NCBI GenBank assembly: GCA_018607835.1
Contig: JABBAS010000046.1
Span: forward strand, 1 to 33,141
DNA from: Methylobacillus sp.
Lineage (GTDB): Bacteria > Pseudomonadota > Gammaproteobacteria > Burkholderiales > Burkholderiaceae_C
Length of the DNA stretch: 33,141 nt
Reading direction: 5' to 3'
Both the position numbers and the translations under genes were made by a program. This document shows, piece after piece, positions 7,898-16,067 of this stretch (positions within the stretch are counted from its first letter, which is position 1; every line of letters starts with the position of its first letter). The notes beneath the pieces were generated by a model. That model saw nothing but the letters and a program-made list of their open reading frames with translations. It had not been told where the DNA came from and made no database searches.

Positions 7898-9208
7898 ATG
7901 AGTTTTTCTGAAAGTCTACTGACCCTCTTAGCGCTGCTCCTCGTCAGCGGCTTCTTCTCTGTATCAGAGATTGCTCTGGCGGCCTCTAGCCGCCTGCGCC
8001 TCACACAGCTAGCGGAGAAAGGCGACCCCAAAGCCATCCGGGTACTCCGTATTCATGAACAGCCTGGTCAATTTTTCACGGTCGTTCAAATCGGGCTTAA
8101 CTCGGTCGCCATCTTGGGCGGTATCGTGGGCGAGGGTAATCTGTCGCCCTATCTCAGCAACCTGCTCTTGGGCATAGTGGACAACGATACGGCGCAAACG
8201 GTGGGTTTTTTGGGCGCCTTTGTATTCATCACGTCTTTGTTCATTATTTTTGCTGACCTGTTCCCGCGACGCTTGGGTATGGTCAACCCAGAAAAGCTGG
8301 CTCTATGGTGCGTCACGCCCATGCTGTTTTTGATGTCGGTGCTCAACCCCATCGTTTGGATCTTCAGCAAAGCCACGGACGCTATCTTCAACTTGTTTCG
8401 GCTACCGAAGACGCGAATTGAGCAAATCACCTCCGAAGACATCCTGACCATGACCAAGGCAGGCGCTAAGGCGGGTCTGCTGGCACGTGGGGAACAACAG
8501 GTCATCAAAAACATTTTTGACCTCGACACACGAACCGTTAACAGCGCCATGACCGACCGAGAGCGTATTGCTTGGTTTGACCAAGACGACTCGGATGCCA
8601 CCGTGCGCGCTCGTATCATCGCCGCCTCGTTTTCAACCTATCCTGTCTGTGATGGCGATATTGATCATGTCGTTGGGTATGTGGATGCGAAAGACCTGTT
8701 TCAACTTGTGCTCACGGGGCAACCGATTAACCTAAAAAGCGAGAAGTTGCTCTACACGCCGCTGGTGGTGCCCGATAAGCTCACGCTGGCAGAAGTGTTA
8801 GAAAAATTTCGCGTGGCGCAAGAAGACTTTGCCCTCATCGTCAACGAATACAGTTTGGTCGTCGGCGTGGTCACTCTCAATGACGTGATGAGCACCGTCA
8901 TGAGTGGTTTGGTCTCCTTCCAAGAAGAGGGGCTGATCGTTAAGCGAGACGAAAACTCTTGGTTGATGGAGGGCGTGACCCCCATCACCGATGTCATCCA
9001 AGCCTTGGAGATTGATAGCTTCCCCGAAGAAGGCGACTACGAGACGTTGGCGGGCTTTTTCATGGCCAGCTTGCGCCGCGTGCCTAGGCGAACCGACTTC
9101 ATCATCTGGGCAGGCTATCGTTTCGAGGTGCTGGACGTGGACAACTACCGCATCGACCAAGTCATGGTCTCAAAGCTACCCGTGGGGGCCCCTGCGCTCG
9201 CAGTCTAG
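7898..9208 (+). CDS. CNNM/CorC-HlyC family membrane protein (DUF21-CBS-CorC_HlyC)
   Basis: 436 residues. An N-terminal DUF21 domain with about four membrane segments (residues 1 to about 185, containing ASSRLRLTQLAEKGD and the pattern EQPGQFFTVVQIGLN) is followed by a CBS-domain pair (about 205-325, including the EDILTMTKAGAK and TYPVCDGDIDHVVGYVDAKDL stretches) and a C-terminal CorC_HlyC domain (about 340-425). The family includes YtfL, YfjD and CNNM proteins linked to Mg2+, polyamine or other cation efflux. The start is the ATG at 7898, followed directly by the first hydrophobic helix. It is divergent from the flavoprotein gene and appears monocistronic. Confidence 0.88.
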   Translation: MSFSESLLTLLALLLVSGFFSVSEIALAASSRLRLTQLAEKGDPKAIRVLRIHEQPGQFFTVVQIGLNSVAILGGIVGEGNLSPYLSNLLLGIVDNDTAQTVGFLGAFVFITSLFIIFADLFPRRLGMVNPEKLALWCVTPMLFLMSVLNPIVWIFSKATDAIFNLFRLPKTRIEQITSEDILTMTKAGAKAGLLARGEQQVIKNIFDLDTRTVNSAMTDRERIAWFDQDDSDATVRARIIAASFSTYPVCDGDIDHVVGYVDAKDLFQLVLTGQPINLKSEKLLYTPLVVPDKLTLAEVLEKFRVAQEDFALIVNEYSLVVGVVTLNDVMSTVMSGLVSFQEEGLIVKRDENSWLMEGVTPITDVIQALEIDSFPEEGDYETLAGFFMASLRRVPRRTDFIIWAGYRFEVLDVDNYRIDQVMVSKLPVGAPALAV

Positions 9209-9298
9209 TGCCCCATCGACAACAACACGCCCTGTCACTTGGGCAACCAGAGGGCTTGCGTGTGCGCCTTACCATCCAAGGCTAGAGGAGACGCACAC

Positions 9299-9832
9299 AT
9301 GAACGCCAGCAACCCCCAAACCAACAACCCCGACCTGATTCCGTTTCAAGGCACGCAGCCTTGGGGCATGCCCCCCGACATGGTCATCAACGACCTGCTA
9401 ACGGATGATCCGCGACTCTGGGCACCGTTAAGCGCTAACAGTTGGTCGCGCCCGATTCACCTGAACGTGACCGCTGGTTACTACGTGCATTTGCTGCGGG
9501 TCAACAAAGCCGGCCTTATCCAGCGCCACCGCCACTCCGGTGCGGTACACGCCCATACCCTGAAGGGACGCTGGCACTATTTGGAGCATGATTGGGTCGC
9601 TGAAGAAGGTGGCTACGTTTTTGAGCCACCCGGGGAGACGCATACACTCGTTGTCCCAGAGGGCTGCAATGAAATGTTGACCTTGTTTTTCGTACATGGT
9701 GCCCTGATATTCGTCGACCCCGATGGCAAGGCCACAGGCTACGACGATGTGTTTACGCGGATAGAAAAGTACCGCGCGCACTTCGAAGCGGTTGGTCTAG
9801 GCGGTGATTACGTGAAGCAATTCATGCGGTGA
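9299..9832 (+). CDS. Cupin related to 2,4'-dihydroxyacetophenone dioxygenase
   Basis: 177-residue single-domain cupin. Metal ligands are visible as HRHSGAVHAHTLKGRWHYLEHDW (first cupin motif) and GGYVFEPPGETHTL (second motif). The sequence resembles the 2,4'-dihydroxyacetophenone dioxygenase family, Fe(II) enzymes that cleave the side chain of hydroxylated acetophenones, although many members are untested. The ATG at 9299 has GGAG ten bases upstream. The stop codon lies inside a perfect hairpin (9824-9840). Its position near a flavoprotein hydroxylase suggests, but does not prove, a shared aromatic pathway. Confidence 0.75.
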   Translation: MNASNPQTNNPDLIPFQGTQPWGMPPDMVINDLLTDDPRLWAPLSANSWSRPIHLNVTAGYYVHLLRVNKAGLIQRHRHSGAVHAHTLKGRWHYLEHDWVAEEGGYVFEPPGETHTLVVPEGCNEMLTLFFVHGALIFVDPDGKATGYDDVFTRIEKYRAHFEAVGLGGDYVKQFMR

Positions 9833-9840
9833 GACCGCAT
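9824..9840. repeat. Hairpin between convergent genes
   Basis: ATGCGGT, a GAG loop, then ACCGCAT form a perfect 7-bp stem that spans the cupin stop codon and lies 18 bp from the end of the convergent azlD gene. It may act as a bidirectional terminator, but no T-run follows on either strand. Confidence 0.4.
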
Positions 9841-9857
9841 CGCGTTGGCGGGCCTGT

Positions 9858-10190
9858 TTACAGCCAGTAGTGCGCATAGACAGAAACCAACATCACGCCA
9901 GTGGTCAGCGCCAACACCAAGCGGTTGGCGCGACCAAACACCATCACCAGCAACGCCAGCAGACAAATGGTGACGCGCACCCATATGGGCACATTGGCCA
10001 ACACACCGCTGGGCATGAAAATCATGCGCGACGTTAAGGCCGCGATCATCGCGTAGGTCACGCACGACACCCACTGAAAAACAGCCCCCGTGTTGGACAC
10101 GCGCGAGGACAACACAACCCCAAGCGCACGGCATGCGTACGTCGCAAGACTGGCCAAAACCAGCGTAAGCAGTGCCGCCGCAGTACTCAT
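9858..10190 (-). CDS. azlD: AzlD-family branched-chain amino-acid exporter subunit
   Basis: 110-residue membrane protein with about four hydrophobic segments, matching the small AzlD subunit (AzlD/BrnE type) of the AzlCD export system. The start at 10190 overlaps the stop of the azlC-like gene as ATGA, showing translational coupling; an upstream in-frame ATG at 10211 would lie deep inside azlC. Known relatives export valine, leucine, isoleucine and analogues, but the substrate here is inferred. Confidence 0.85.
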   Translation of the reverse strand: MSTAAALLTLVLASLATYACRALGVVLSSRVSNTGAVFQWVSCVTYAMIAALTSRMIFMPSGVLANVPIWVRVTICLLALLVMVFGRANRLVLALTTGVMLVSVYAHYWL

Positions 10191-10942
10191 GTGCGCCGCG
10201 CCTCGCGCCAATTAGCAGACCACCGTGCGAGATGCTCAAACCCAAAATAGGCAAGCGTCCCGCCAATAAAGCCGCTGGCAAGCAAGCTGGTTGCGGGGTC
10301 CCATGCATAGGTGATAGGCCCCAACACAAAGCCTAAAAAGACAGCCAGTAAGCTGACTTTGGCGCGTAGCTCGGCAAAGGACATGAGGAAAAATAGCGGG
10401 TTTATGAGCGCTAATCCATACCCCATCCACCTCGGCACATCCTCAGCTAAAACATAACCCAAGAAAGTGCCGGGAAAAGCAACCAGCCATACCGTGAAGG
10501 CAAAGCCCGCAAAATACGGCAACCGCTCCGCCCGCTTCAGCGTGGGAAACGCGCGCATCGATACCGCCCAGGACGTCATTGCGACCAAGTGCACAAACAA
10601 ATACAGCATTGGCCCACGGTCGCGTCGGTGAAACTGCGGAATCAAGGTAATCGACATCGTGACAAAGCGGGTAGCGGTCACAAACACCGCCAACACAATC
10701 GAGTAGAGCGGTGCGCCAGCAATCAGCATTTCCTGCATGACGATTTGTCCCGGGAGCGCAAAAATGAACACACTCCCCAGACTCGTAATCCATACATCGA
10801 GCCCCTGCTGATGGGCGACTGACCCGTAGGCCAACATGCCAGCCAACAAGACCAACATCGGAGAGCCCAGCGCGTCACGCGCACCGCGCTTGAGCGCCTG
10901 TCGGCGTCTAAAAACATGGGCTAACCGTGCTTGATATGGCAT
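10187..10942 (-). CDS. azlC: AzlC-family branched-chain amino-acid exporter, large subunit
   Basis: 251-residue multi-pass membrane protein typical of AzlC/BrnF. Characteristic stretches are GARDALGSPMLVLLAGMLAYG, FALPGQIVMQEMLI, and SMRAFPTLKRAERLPYFAGF. The start at 10942 has GAGG six bases upstream and gives a normal-length N-terminus; longer in-frame starts extend into the intergenic region. It is coupled by a 4-nt overlap to azlD. No Lrp-type regulator gene lies next to it in this window. Confidence 0.88.
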   Translation of the reverse strand: MPYQARLAHVFRRRQALKRGARDALGSPMLVLLAGMLAYGSVAHQQGLDVWITSLGSVFIFALPGQIVMQEMLIAGAPLYSIVLAVFVTATRFVTMSITLIPQFHRRDRGPMLYLFVHLVAMTSWAVSMRAFPTLKRAERLPYFAGFAFTVWLVAFPGTFLGYVLAEDVPRWMGYGLALINPLFFLMSFAELRAKVSLLAVFLGFVLGPITYAWDPATSLLASGFIGGTLAYFGFEHLARWSANWREARRT

Positions 10943-11043
10943 CTTGGGCCTCATTCTATGGGAAGCCCTTCGCCCTACCCTCACCCGATGTGACAGCGAC
11001 GGTAGGCCACCACAAGACGGCACCCTCGGTATGTACAGACAAG

Positions 11044-11067
11044 AAAAAGCCCACCGAAGTGGGCTTT
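11044..11067 (-). terminator. Rho-independent terminator with UUCG loop
   Basis: Read on the minus strand, AAAGCCCAC, a TTCG loop and GTGGGCTTT are followed by more T residues. This is a 9-bp stem with the extra-stable C(UUCG)G tetraloop plus a U-tract, 20 bp after the stop of the DUF1993 gene. Confidence 0.9.
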
Positions 11068-11086
11068 ACAAACTCACAGACAACGC

Positions 11087-11593
11087 TCAGGGTTTGCCTA
11101 AGTAGTCGCGCTTACCGATCTCAACACCGTTGTGGCGCAGGATGTTGTAGGCGGTCGTTACATGGAAATAAACGTTGGGCATCGCGTGGCCAAGTAAGAA
11201 CTGCATCCCCGTGTAGTGGGTCTCTTTGTCACCTCGCTTGGTCACGATGGCCTTGTCTTCCGTGCCATCAATTTGCTCGGCCGTAAAGCCGCTGACGAAG
11301 GCAATGGTTTTTTCGACACGTGCCTTGAGGTCGGCAAAACTGACTTCATCATCCGCATAAGCCGGTATCTCCACGCCCGCAAGCCGCGCAACAACGCCCT
11401 TAGCGGTGTCGCTGGCAATCTGAACCTGACGGCTCAGGCTCAACATGTCGGGGAATAAACGGAACGCCGTCAACGCGGTAGCGTCGATCTTCTTTGCATC
11501 AACATGGGCTTGCGCTTTGTCCAAAATAGCGCTGAGGTTGGTCAACATGTTTACCAACCGGGGCACGCTGGCCTGGTACATAGAAATAGTCAT
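11087..11593 (-). CDS. DUF1993 family protein
   Basis: 168-residue soluble protein starting MTISMYQASVPRLVNML, the typical opening of DUF1993 proteins, and ending NILRHNGVEIGKRDYLG. The family adopts a DinB-like four-helix fold by general knowledge, and its biochemical role is unknown. An in-frame ATG at 11602 adds three residues; 11593 is chosen to match the family. It is followed by a strong terminator and appears monocistronic. Confidence 0.85.
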   Translation of the reverse strand: MTISMYQASVPRLVNMLTNLSAILDKAQAHVDAKKIDATALTAFRLFPDMLSLSRQVQIASDTAKGVVARLAGVEIPAYADDEVSFADLKARVEKTIAFVSGFTAEQIDGTEDKAIVTKRGDKETHYTGMQFLLGHAMPNVYFHVTTAYNILRHNGVEIGKRDYLGKP

Positions 11594-11684
11594 AAGGGGC
11601 ATTCATTAAAACGGCGGAATCGCCACGTCAATGGTACGCCACCGCGAGGTTCCACGTTAGACAATTTGCATGCGCGCCGCCGGC

Positions 11685-12785
11685 TCAGGCGTACCAGTCA
11701 GACGACCCCACATTAAGCAACGGGAAGGCGCTGAAAACGCTGGGGTCAGTGACCTGCGGCGCCGACTGCAACAAGCCTGCATGCCCCTGCGACCAATCGC
11801 TTATGCCCAACAAGCTCATACACTGCTTCACCTCCGCTTCGAGCAGCTCAAGCATACGCACCACACCAGCCTCACCGCCGGCAGCCAGCGCCCAACACTG
11901 CATGCGCCCCAGTCCAACGACCTCAGCGCCCATCAAACGGGCCTTCACAATGTCGCTCCCTCGGTAGAAGCCTCCGTCAATCCAAATCGGCGCGCGGCCT
12001 TTGACTGCAGCGGTAATCTCGGGCAAAACGGCCAAGGTACCCAAGCCGTGATCCAATTGCCGGCCACCGTGGTTGGAGACATAGATCAAGTCGATGCCGT
12101 GATCAATCGCCATCGCGGCGTCCTCGCCCGTCATGATGCCTTTTAGCCCAATGGGAATGGACAGGCGCTTTTTCAGGCGAACGATATCCGCCCAAGTCAG
12201 CCGCTCTTGGTGTTCACGGCCAGGCACCGACACCCGACGCGCATTTCCTTTTGAAATATCCCGCTCGCGGCGGGTATACACCGCAGAGTCAACGGTGAGG
12301 ATCAGCCCGCGATAACCCGCCGCCTGCACGCGGTCAGCCATATCATCCACCCACGAGGGGTCGCCATGCACATACAGTTGGAACCACCGCGCCGCATCGG
12401 GTGCAGCTTCAGCCAAGGCCTCAATCCCTGGCTGGCACACCGAGCTCAACATGGTGGCACAGCCGAACGCCTTGGCCCCTAGGGCGCTGGGCACAGCGGC
12501 CCCGTGCGCGAACAATTCCAAGCTACCCACCGGTGCCAAACAAATGGGCAGGCGTAGCGCGTCTCCAAAGGATGTCGTGTCTGCGCGGGTGTGGCTCACG
12601 TCCCGCAATATCCGAGGGCGAAAGGCGACCGTATCCAACGCAAGGCGGTTACGTTTCAGCGTCGTTTCGGTCTCGGTACCGCCGACGATGTAGTCCCACG
12701 CATCGTGATCGAGCTTTTGCTGCGCTTTGCGCACCATCTGGTGCAAGGTTTGCCACGTGAGAGACACAGAGGGGGGAGTAGACAT
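11685..12785 (-). CDS. FMN-dependent alpha-hydroxy-acid oxidase/dehydrogenase
   Basis: 366-residue TIM-barrel flavoprotein of the glycolate oxidase / L-lactate dehydrogenase / mandelate dehydrogenase family. Landmarks are DYIVGGTETETTL near the N-terminus, LAPVGSLELFAHG, WFQLYVHGD, LTVDS, the catalytic-His motif YVSNHGGRQLD, and the phosphate-binding DGGFYRGSDIVKARLMGAEVVGLGR. It oxidises a 2-hydroxy acid to the 2-keto acid; the substrate is undetermined. No clear membrane-insertion segment was noticed, but this was not examined closely. The start at 12785 (MSTPPS) gives a normal family length, whereas longer in-frame starts overlap the divergent gene. Confidence 0.88.
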   Translation of the reverse strand: MSTPPSVSLTWQTLHQMVRKAQQKLDHDAWDYIVGGTETETTLKRNRLALDTVAFRPRILRDVSHTRADTTSFGDALRLPICLAPVGSLELFAHGAAVPSALGAKAFGCATMLSSVCQPGIEALAEAAPDAARWFQLYVHGDPSWVDDMADRVQAAGYRGLILTVDSAVYTRRERDISKGNARRVSVPGREHQERLTWADIVRLKKRLSIPIGLKGIMTGEDAAMAIDHGIDLIYVSNHGGRQLDHGLGTLAVLPEITAAVKGRAPIWIDGGFYRGSDIVKARLMGAEVVGLGRMQCWALAAGGEAGVVRMLELLEAEVKQCMSLLGISDWSQGHAGLLQSAPQVTDPSVFSAFPLLNVGSSDWYA

Positions 12786-12865
12786 AGTGACAATCAGGTA
12801 ATGAATGAGAAATATCTTAGCGCCACAGCCGCTATAGTGCCCTTTTACCTTATCTCCAAGTTGAC

Positions 12866-13627
12866 ATGATGTCCTCACCTGCCGCGCTCACCGTTACCCC
12901 CGAAATCCTTCAGCAACTGGCGCCAACGGGTGTCCTACGCGCGGGCATCAACCTGAGCAACTTCCTACTCGTCACGGGGCGAACGCCAACAGATGATCCC
13001 GTCGGCGTTGCGCCAGACATGGCGCAGGCGATTGCAGACCATTTAGGCGTCGCGTTGCGCTTAGTCCCTTTTGACGCACCGGGCCTACTGGCCGATGCCG
13101 CCGTCGACAAGGTGTGGGACATTGGCCTCATTGGCGCAGAGCCCAAACGCGCCGAGCATATTGCCTTCAGCACGGCCTACGTTGAAATTGAGGCGACTTA
13201 TTTGGTGTGGGAAGACGCGCGCTTTAAAACAGTTAGCGACCTTGATGCACCCGGCGTCCGGATCGCCGTGTCAGAGCGCACGGCTTACGACTTGTGGCTG
13301 GTGAGGAACATCCACGCCGCCGAGTTGGTGCATCGCCAAGGCTTTGACGCCGCAAAGGCGGCGTTCGTGGACGGCCATCTAGACGCCTTGGCATGCCTAA
13401 GACCCGCCTTGCTCAAAGACGTGCAGGAGATTGCGGGAACGCGCATCATTGACGGCCAATTTACAGCCATACAACAAGCCATCGGGACCCATAGAGGCAA
13501 CGAGGCAGCGGCTACTTTTTTACAAGCCTTCTCGCAGCACGCTATCCGTAGCGGCTTAGTGGCCTCACTGATCGCCAAGCACCACGTGCAGGGATTGAGC
13601 GTGGCACCGGTGGCAGCGCTGGCTTAA
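12866..13627 (+). CDS. Leaderless substrate-binding-domain protein (SBP_bac_3 type)
   Basis: 253 residues with the two-lobed SBP_bac_3 pattern: GVLRAGINLSNFLLV, GVAPDMAQAIADHLGV, DIGLIGAEPKRAEHIAFSTAYVEIEATYLV, and VRIAVSERTAYDLWL. The N-terminus (MMSSPAALTVTPEILQQLAPTG) has no hydrophobic core, so it is probably cytoplasmic, unlike classical amino-acid-binding proteins. No permease or ATPase is adjacent. A cytosolic small-molecule sensor or a PheC-like enzyme on the same fold are alternatives. The gene is divergent from the hydroxy-acid oxidase gene across 80 bp and 81 bp upstream of an oxidoreductase gene. The start may be 12866 or 12869. Confidence 0.75.
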   Translation: MMSSPAALTVTPEILQQLAPTGVLRAGINLSNFLLVTGRTPTDDPVGVAPDMAQAIADHLGVALRLVPFDAPGLLADAAVDKVWDIGLIGAEPKRAEHIAFSTAYVEIEATYLVWEDARFKTVSDLDAPGVRIAVSERTAYDLWLVRNIHAAELVHRQGFDAAKAAFVDGHLDALACLRPALLKDVQEIAGTRIIDGQFTAIQQAIGTHRGNEAAATFLQAFSQHAIRSGLVASLIAKHHVQGLSVAPVAALA

Positions 13628-13632
13628 GCGCC

Positions 13633-13674
13633 ATTGGGTTCGCTCAATTGAGTTCGCTCAATTGGGTTCGCTCG
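13633..13674. repeat. Three tandem 14-bp repeats forming a hairpin
   Basis: Units ATTGGGTTCGCTCA (13633-13646), ATTGAGTTCGCTCA (13647-13660) and ATTGGGTTCGCTCG (13661-13674) follow each other directly. Across the middle unit, CAATTGAG (13645-13652), a TTCG loop and CTCAATTG (13657-13664) make a perfect 8-bp stem. No T-run follows, so it is not a standard terminator. It lies between the stop of the leaderless SBP gene and the oxidoreductase start. Confidence 0.8.
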
Positions 13675-13708
13675 AGGGCGAAGGTACATTTGATTAAAAG
13701 GGTATGAA

Positions 13709-14695
13709 ATGACAGTCAACCAACCATACAAAATGTGCGTACTCGGCCTTGGCGCTGTGGGGCAACGCATGCTGGAGCAAAGCGCGGGACACCCAGATTT
13801 TGACGTGGTCGCAGGCTTCGACGTGGCTGCACCCGCTGTGGCGCAAACGCAGTCGCAATACCCAAACGTCACCTGCTACCCCAGCGCCGAGGAGGCGATT
13901 GTGGCGTCAGCGTGCGATGCGGTATACGTGGCCACCCCACCGCTGTACCACGCTGAGCTGGTGCGCTTGGCCATTCAACACGGCAAAGCGATCTTGTGTG
14001 AGAAGCCTCTAGGCGTAGACCTTCAAGACTCGGCAGACCTCGTGTCCGTCATGCAACAAAGCGGTTTGCCACACGCCGTCAACTTCGTTTTCGCCTCTGC
14101 CCCCGCCGTGCAGCATTTGCAACGCGACATTGCGCAAAGCGAAGACCCCCTAGAGCACATACACATTCGGCTGCACTTTCACCAGTGGCCGCGCCCCTTT
14201 CAAGCCCACGCTGACTGGCTCAGCGGCGCCGCGCAAGGCGGCTTCACGCGCGAGGTGACCTCACACTTTATCTATTTGCTGTTTCGTCTTTTCGGCTCGG
14301 TACACATTGACGCTGTGCAAGGTCAACGCCCGAGCCCAGAGCGTGCGGAGACACAACTCAGCGCATTTCTGCACGCCGGCAACGTGCCCGTTACGCTGGT
14401 GGCCACCACAGGGGGCGAGCCACAAGAAACGGTTAGCGCACGTTTTTTGACTGCGAAAGCGGAATGGCGGTTAGAAAATTGGTATCAACTGACGCGTCGG
14501 GACAGCACGCACCCAGATGGCTTGGTACTCACGCAAGACGCCGATCCGCGCGGCGCAACCTATCAAGCCCAGCTCAGCCAGCTGGCCGCCCTTATGCGTG
14601 GCCAATCTCACAGCCTGCCTGACTTTGATGTTGCCTTCCAAGTGCAGCGTGTGATCGAGAGTTTGCTCGCACAAACGCCTTCATCACCCCCTTGA
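13709..14695 (+). CDS. Gfo/Idh/MocA family NAD(P)-dependent oxidoreductase
   Basis: 328 residues. An N-terminal Rossmann domain carries GLGAVG at about residues 13-18, then VYVATPPLYHAELVRLAI and the catalytic-lysine motif CEKPLGVD. The C-terminal half is the substrate-binding domain, with FTREVTSHFIYLLFRLFG supplying the usual His region. Members oxidise or reduce sugars, inositols or similar polyols; the substrate cannot be read here. The ATG at 13709 follows a purine-rich segment. It may be cotranscribed with the upstream leaderless SBP gene, although the hairpin-forming repeats separate them. Confidence 0.85.
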   Translation: MTVNQPYKMCVLGLGAVGQRMLEQSAGHPDFDVVAGFDVAAPAVAQTQSQYPNVTCYPSAEEAIVASACDAVYVATPPLYHAELVRLAIQHGKAILCEKPLGVDLQDSADLVSVMQQSGLPHAVNFVFASAPAVQHLQRDIAQSEDPLEHIHIRLHFHQWPRPFQAHADWLSGAAQGGFTREVTSHFIYLLFRLFGSVHIDAVQGQRPSPERAETQLSAFLHAGNVPVTLVATTGGEPQETVSARFLTAKAEWRLENWYQLTRRDSTHPDGLVLTQDADPRGATYQAQLSQLAALMRGQSHSLPDFDVAFQVQRVIESLLAQTPSSPP

Positions 14696-14707
14696 TCAAT
14701 CCTTTAA

Positions 14708-15907
14708 TCAACCCACACGATCTGCGCTAAGCACCAAGCGCAAGGCCAGCAATCCGAGTACAACGAAGCTCAAAGCCACCGGCAGCAAGGTACCCGCATA
14801 AAGCTGCCCGACCAGCGTGCCCAAGCTAATGGAGATCACGTTGGCAATGGCCGCCACAATGGCCGCTGCGGTCCCTGCAATGTGCCCCATCGGCTCCATA
14901 GCGAGCGCGTTCAAATTGCCAAACAGCAAACCAATACAAAACAAGGACACTAGTCCAAACGTAAAGAAGATCCAAAAAGGCACAATGAAAAAGGCGCTTA
15001 ACGTAGCGACCACGCCGCCGATCAGCACGACCGCCAATAACCCACGCATCACGATGTAACGCATGCCAAATTGCTCGACAAACCGCGCATTGATCAGCGA
15101 CGAGACGCCAAACCCCAGCGCTTGCAGGCCGAAATAAACCACAAACACACCCCCCACCTGATACTGGACTTGGAAGATCTGTTGAATCGAGGTGAGGTAG
15201 CCAATAAAGCACGCGAAGACCAAGCCCATAGCCAAGGCGTACTGGCGTGTCGCTTGGTGGGCCAGCACCTCCTTAAAGCCATGCCAAATCGTTTTCACGC
15301 GCCACGGCACACGCTTCTCTGGGGGCAAGGTTTCATCCAATGCAATCAGTGCCCACACGCCCACAGCCACCGCATAGACAACGAAGAACACAAAGATCAC
15401 ACGCCAGTGGGTCAGTAGCATCAATCCTTGACCCAAGGCGGGTGCCAAAACAGGGGCAGTGATGAAGACCGTCATGACCAGAGAGAGCACCTTGGCCATC
15501 TCCCGACCCCCAAACTTGTCACGCAATATCGACACGCACGACACCCAGGGGCCCGCCGCCCCCAAGCCTTGAATCACGCGCCCAATCAGCATAGGCGTCA
15601 TCGTGGACGCGAATAGGCATATCAAGGCACCCAACACATACAACAACAGGCACCCCATTAGCAGGGGCTTTCGGCCGACAGCATCGGATATGGGGCCTGC
15701 GATCAACTGCCCGACCCCCATCCCAACAAACACCGCCGAGATGATGAGCTGCGACTGGTTAGGGAACGCTGACCCTAGGTCTTGTCCAATTTGCCCCAGA
15801 GCGGGCAACATGGCGTCAATGGAGATAGCCGCAACCGACATCATGGTCGCCATCAGCAACACAAAAGACAACGATGGCGATGGGGTGCGCGATGGTCGCA
15901 TGGACAT
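14708..15907 (-). CDS. Bcr/CflA-type MFS drug efflux transporter
   Basis: 399-residue, 12-TM major facilitator. Family motifs include AISIDAMLPALGQIGQDLG (first helix), GVGQLIAGPISDAVGRKPLL (MFS motif A) and GLGAAGPWVSCVSILRD. This matches Bcr/CflA drug-resistance transporters, which are proton-coupled exporters. The start at 15907 (MSMRPSRTPSP) is preferred over an in-frame ATG at 15997 that would add a charged, non-family leader. It ends 12 bp from the convergent oxidoreductase gene. Confidence 0.87.
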   Translation of the reverse strand: MSMRPSRTPSPSLSFVLLMATMMSVAAISIDAMLPALGQIGQDLGSAFPNQSQLIISAVFVGMGVGQLIAGPISDAVGRKPLLMGCLLLYVLGALICLFASTMTPMLIGRVIQGLGAAGPWVSCVSILRDKFGGREMAKVLSLVMTVFITAPVLAPALGQGLMLLTHWRVIFVFFVVYAVAVGVWALIALDETLPPEKRVPWRVKTIWHGFKEVLAHQATRQYALAMGLVFACFIGYLTSIQQIFQVQYQVGGVFVVYFGLQALGFGVSSLINARFVEQFGMRYIVMRGLLAVVLIGGVVATLSAFFIVPFWIFFTFGLVSLFCIGLLFGNLNALAMEPMGHIAGTAAAIVAAIANVISISLGTLVGQLYAGTLLPVALSFVVLGLLALRLVLSADRVG

Positions 15908-16067
15908 GGTGGCTTGCCCCCGACGAGGTCTTTTGAGAAAAACACATTCTCCCATGCCCATCCCCTTCCCCCCGTCTCTGCGCGCCTGACAGCCCAACCA
16001 ATAAAACTAAACTATATTTACACGGCAAAGCGACCCAAGCCAACCCGTAGATCAACACAAGACCTTT

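Noticed and set aside
13633-13674. CRISPR-like array
   Set aside because: Units are 14 bp, directly adjacent and without spacers.
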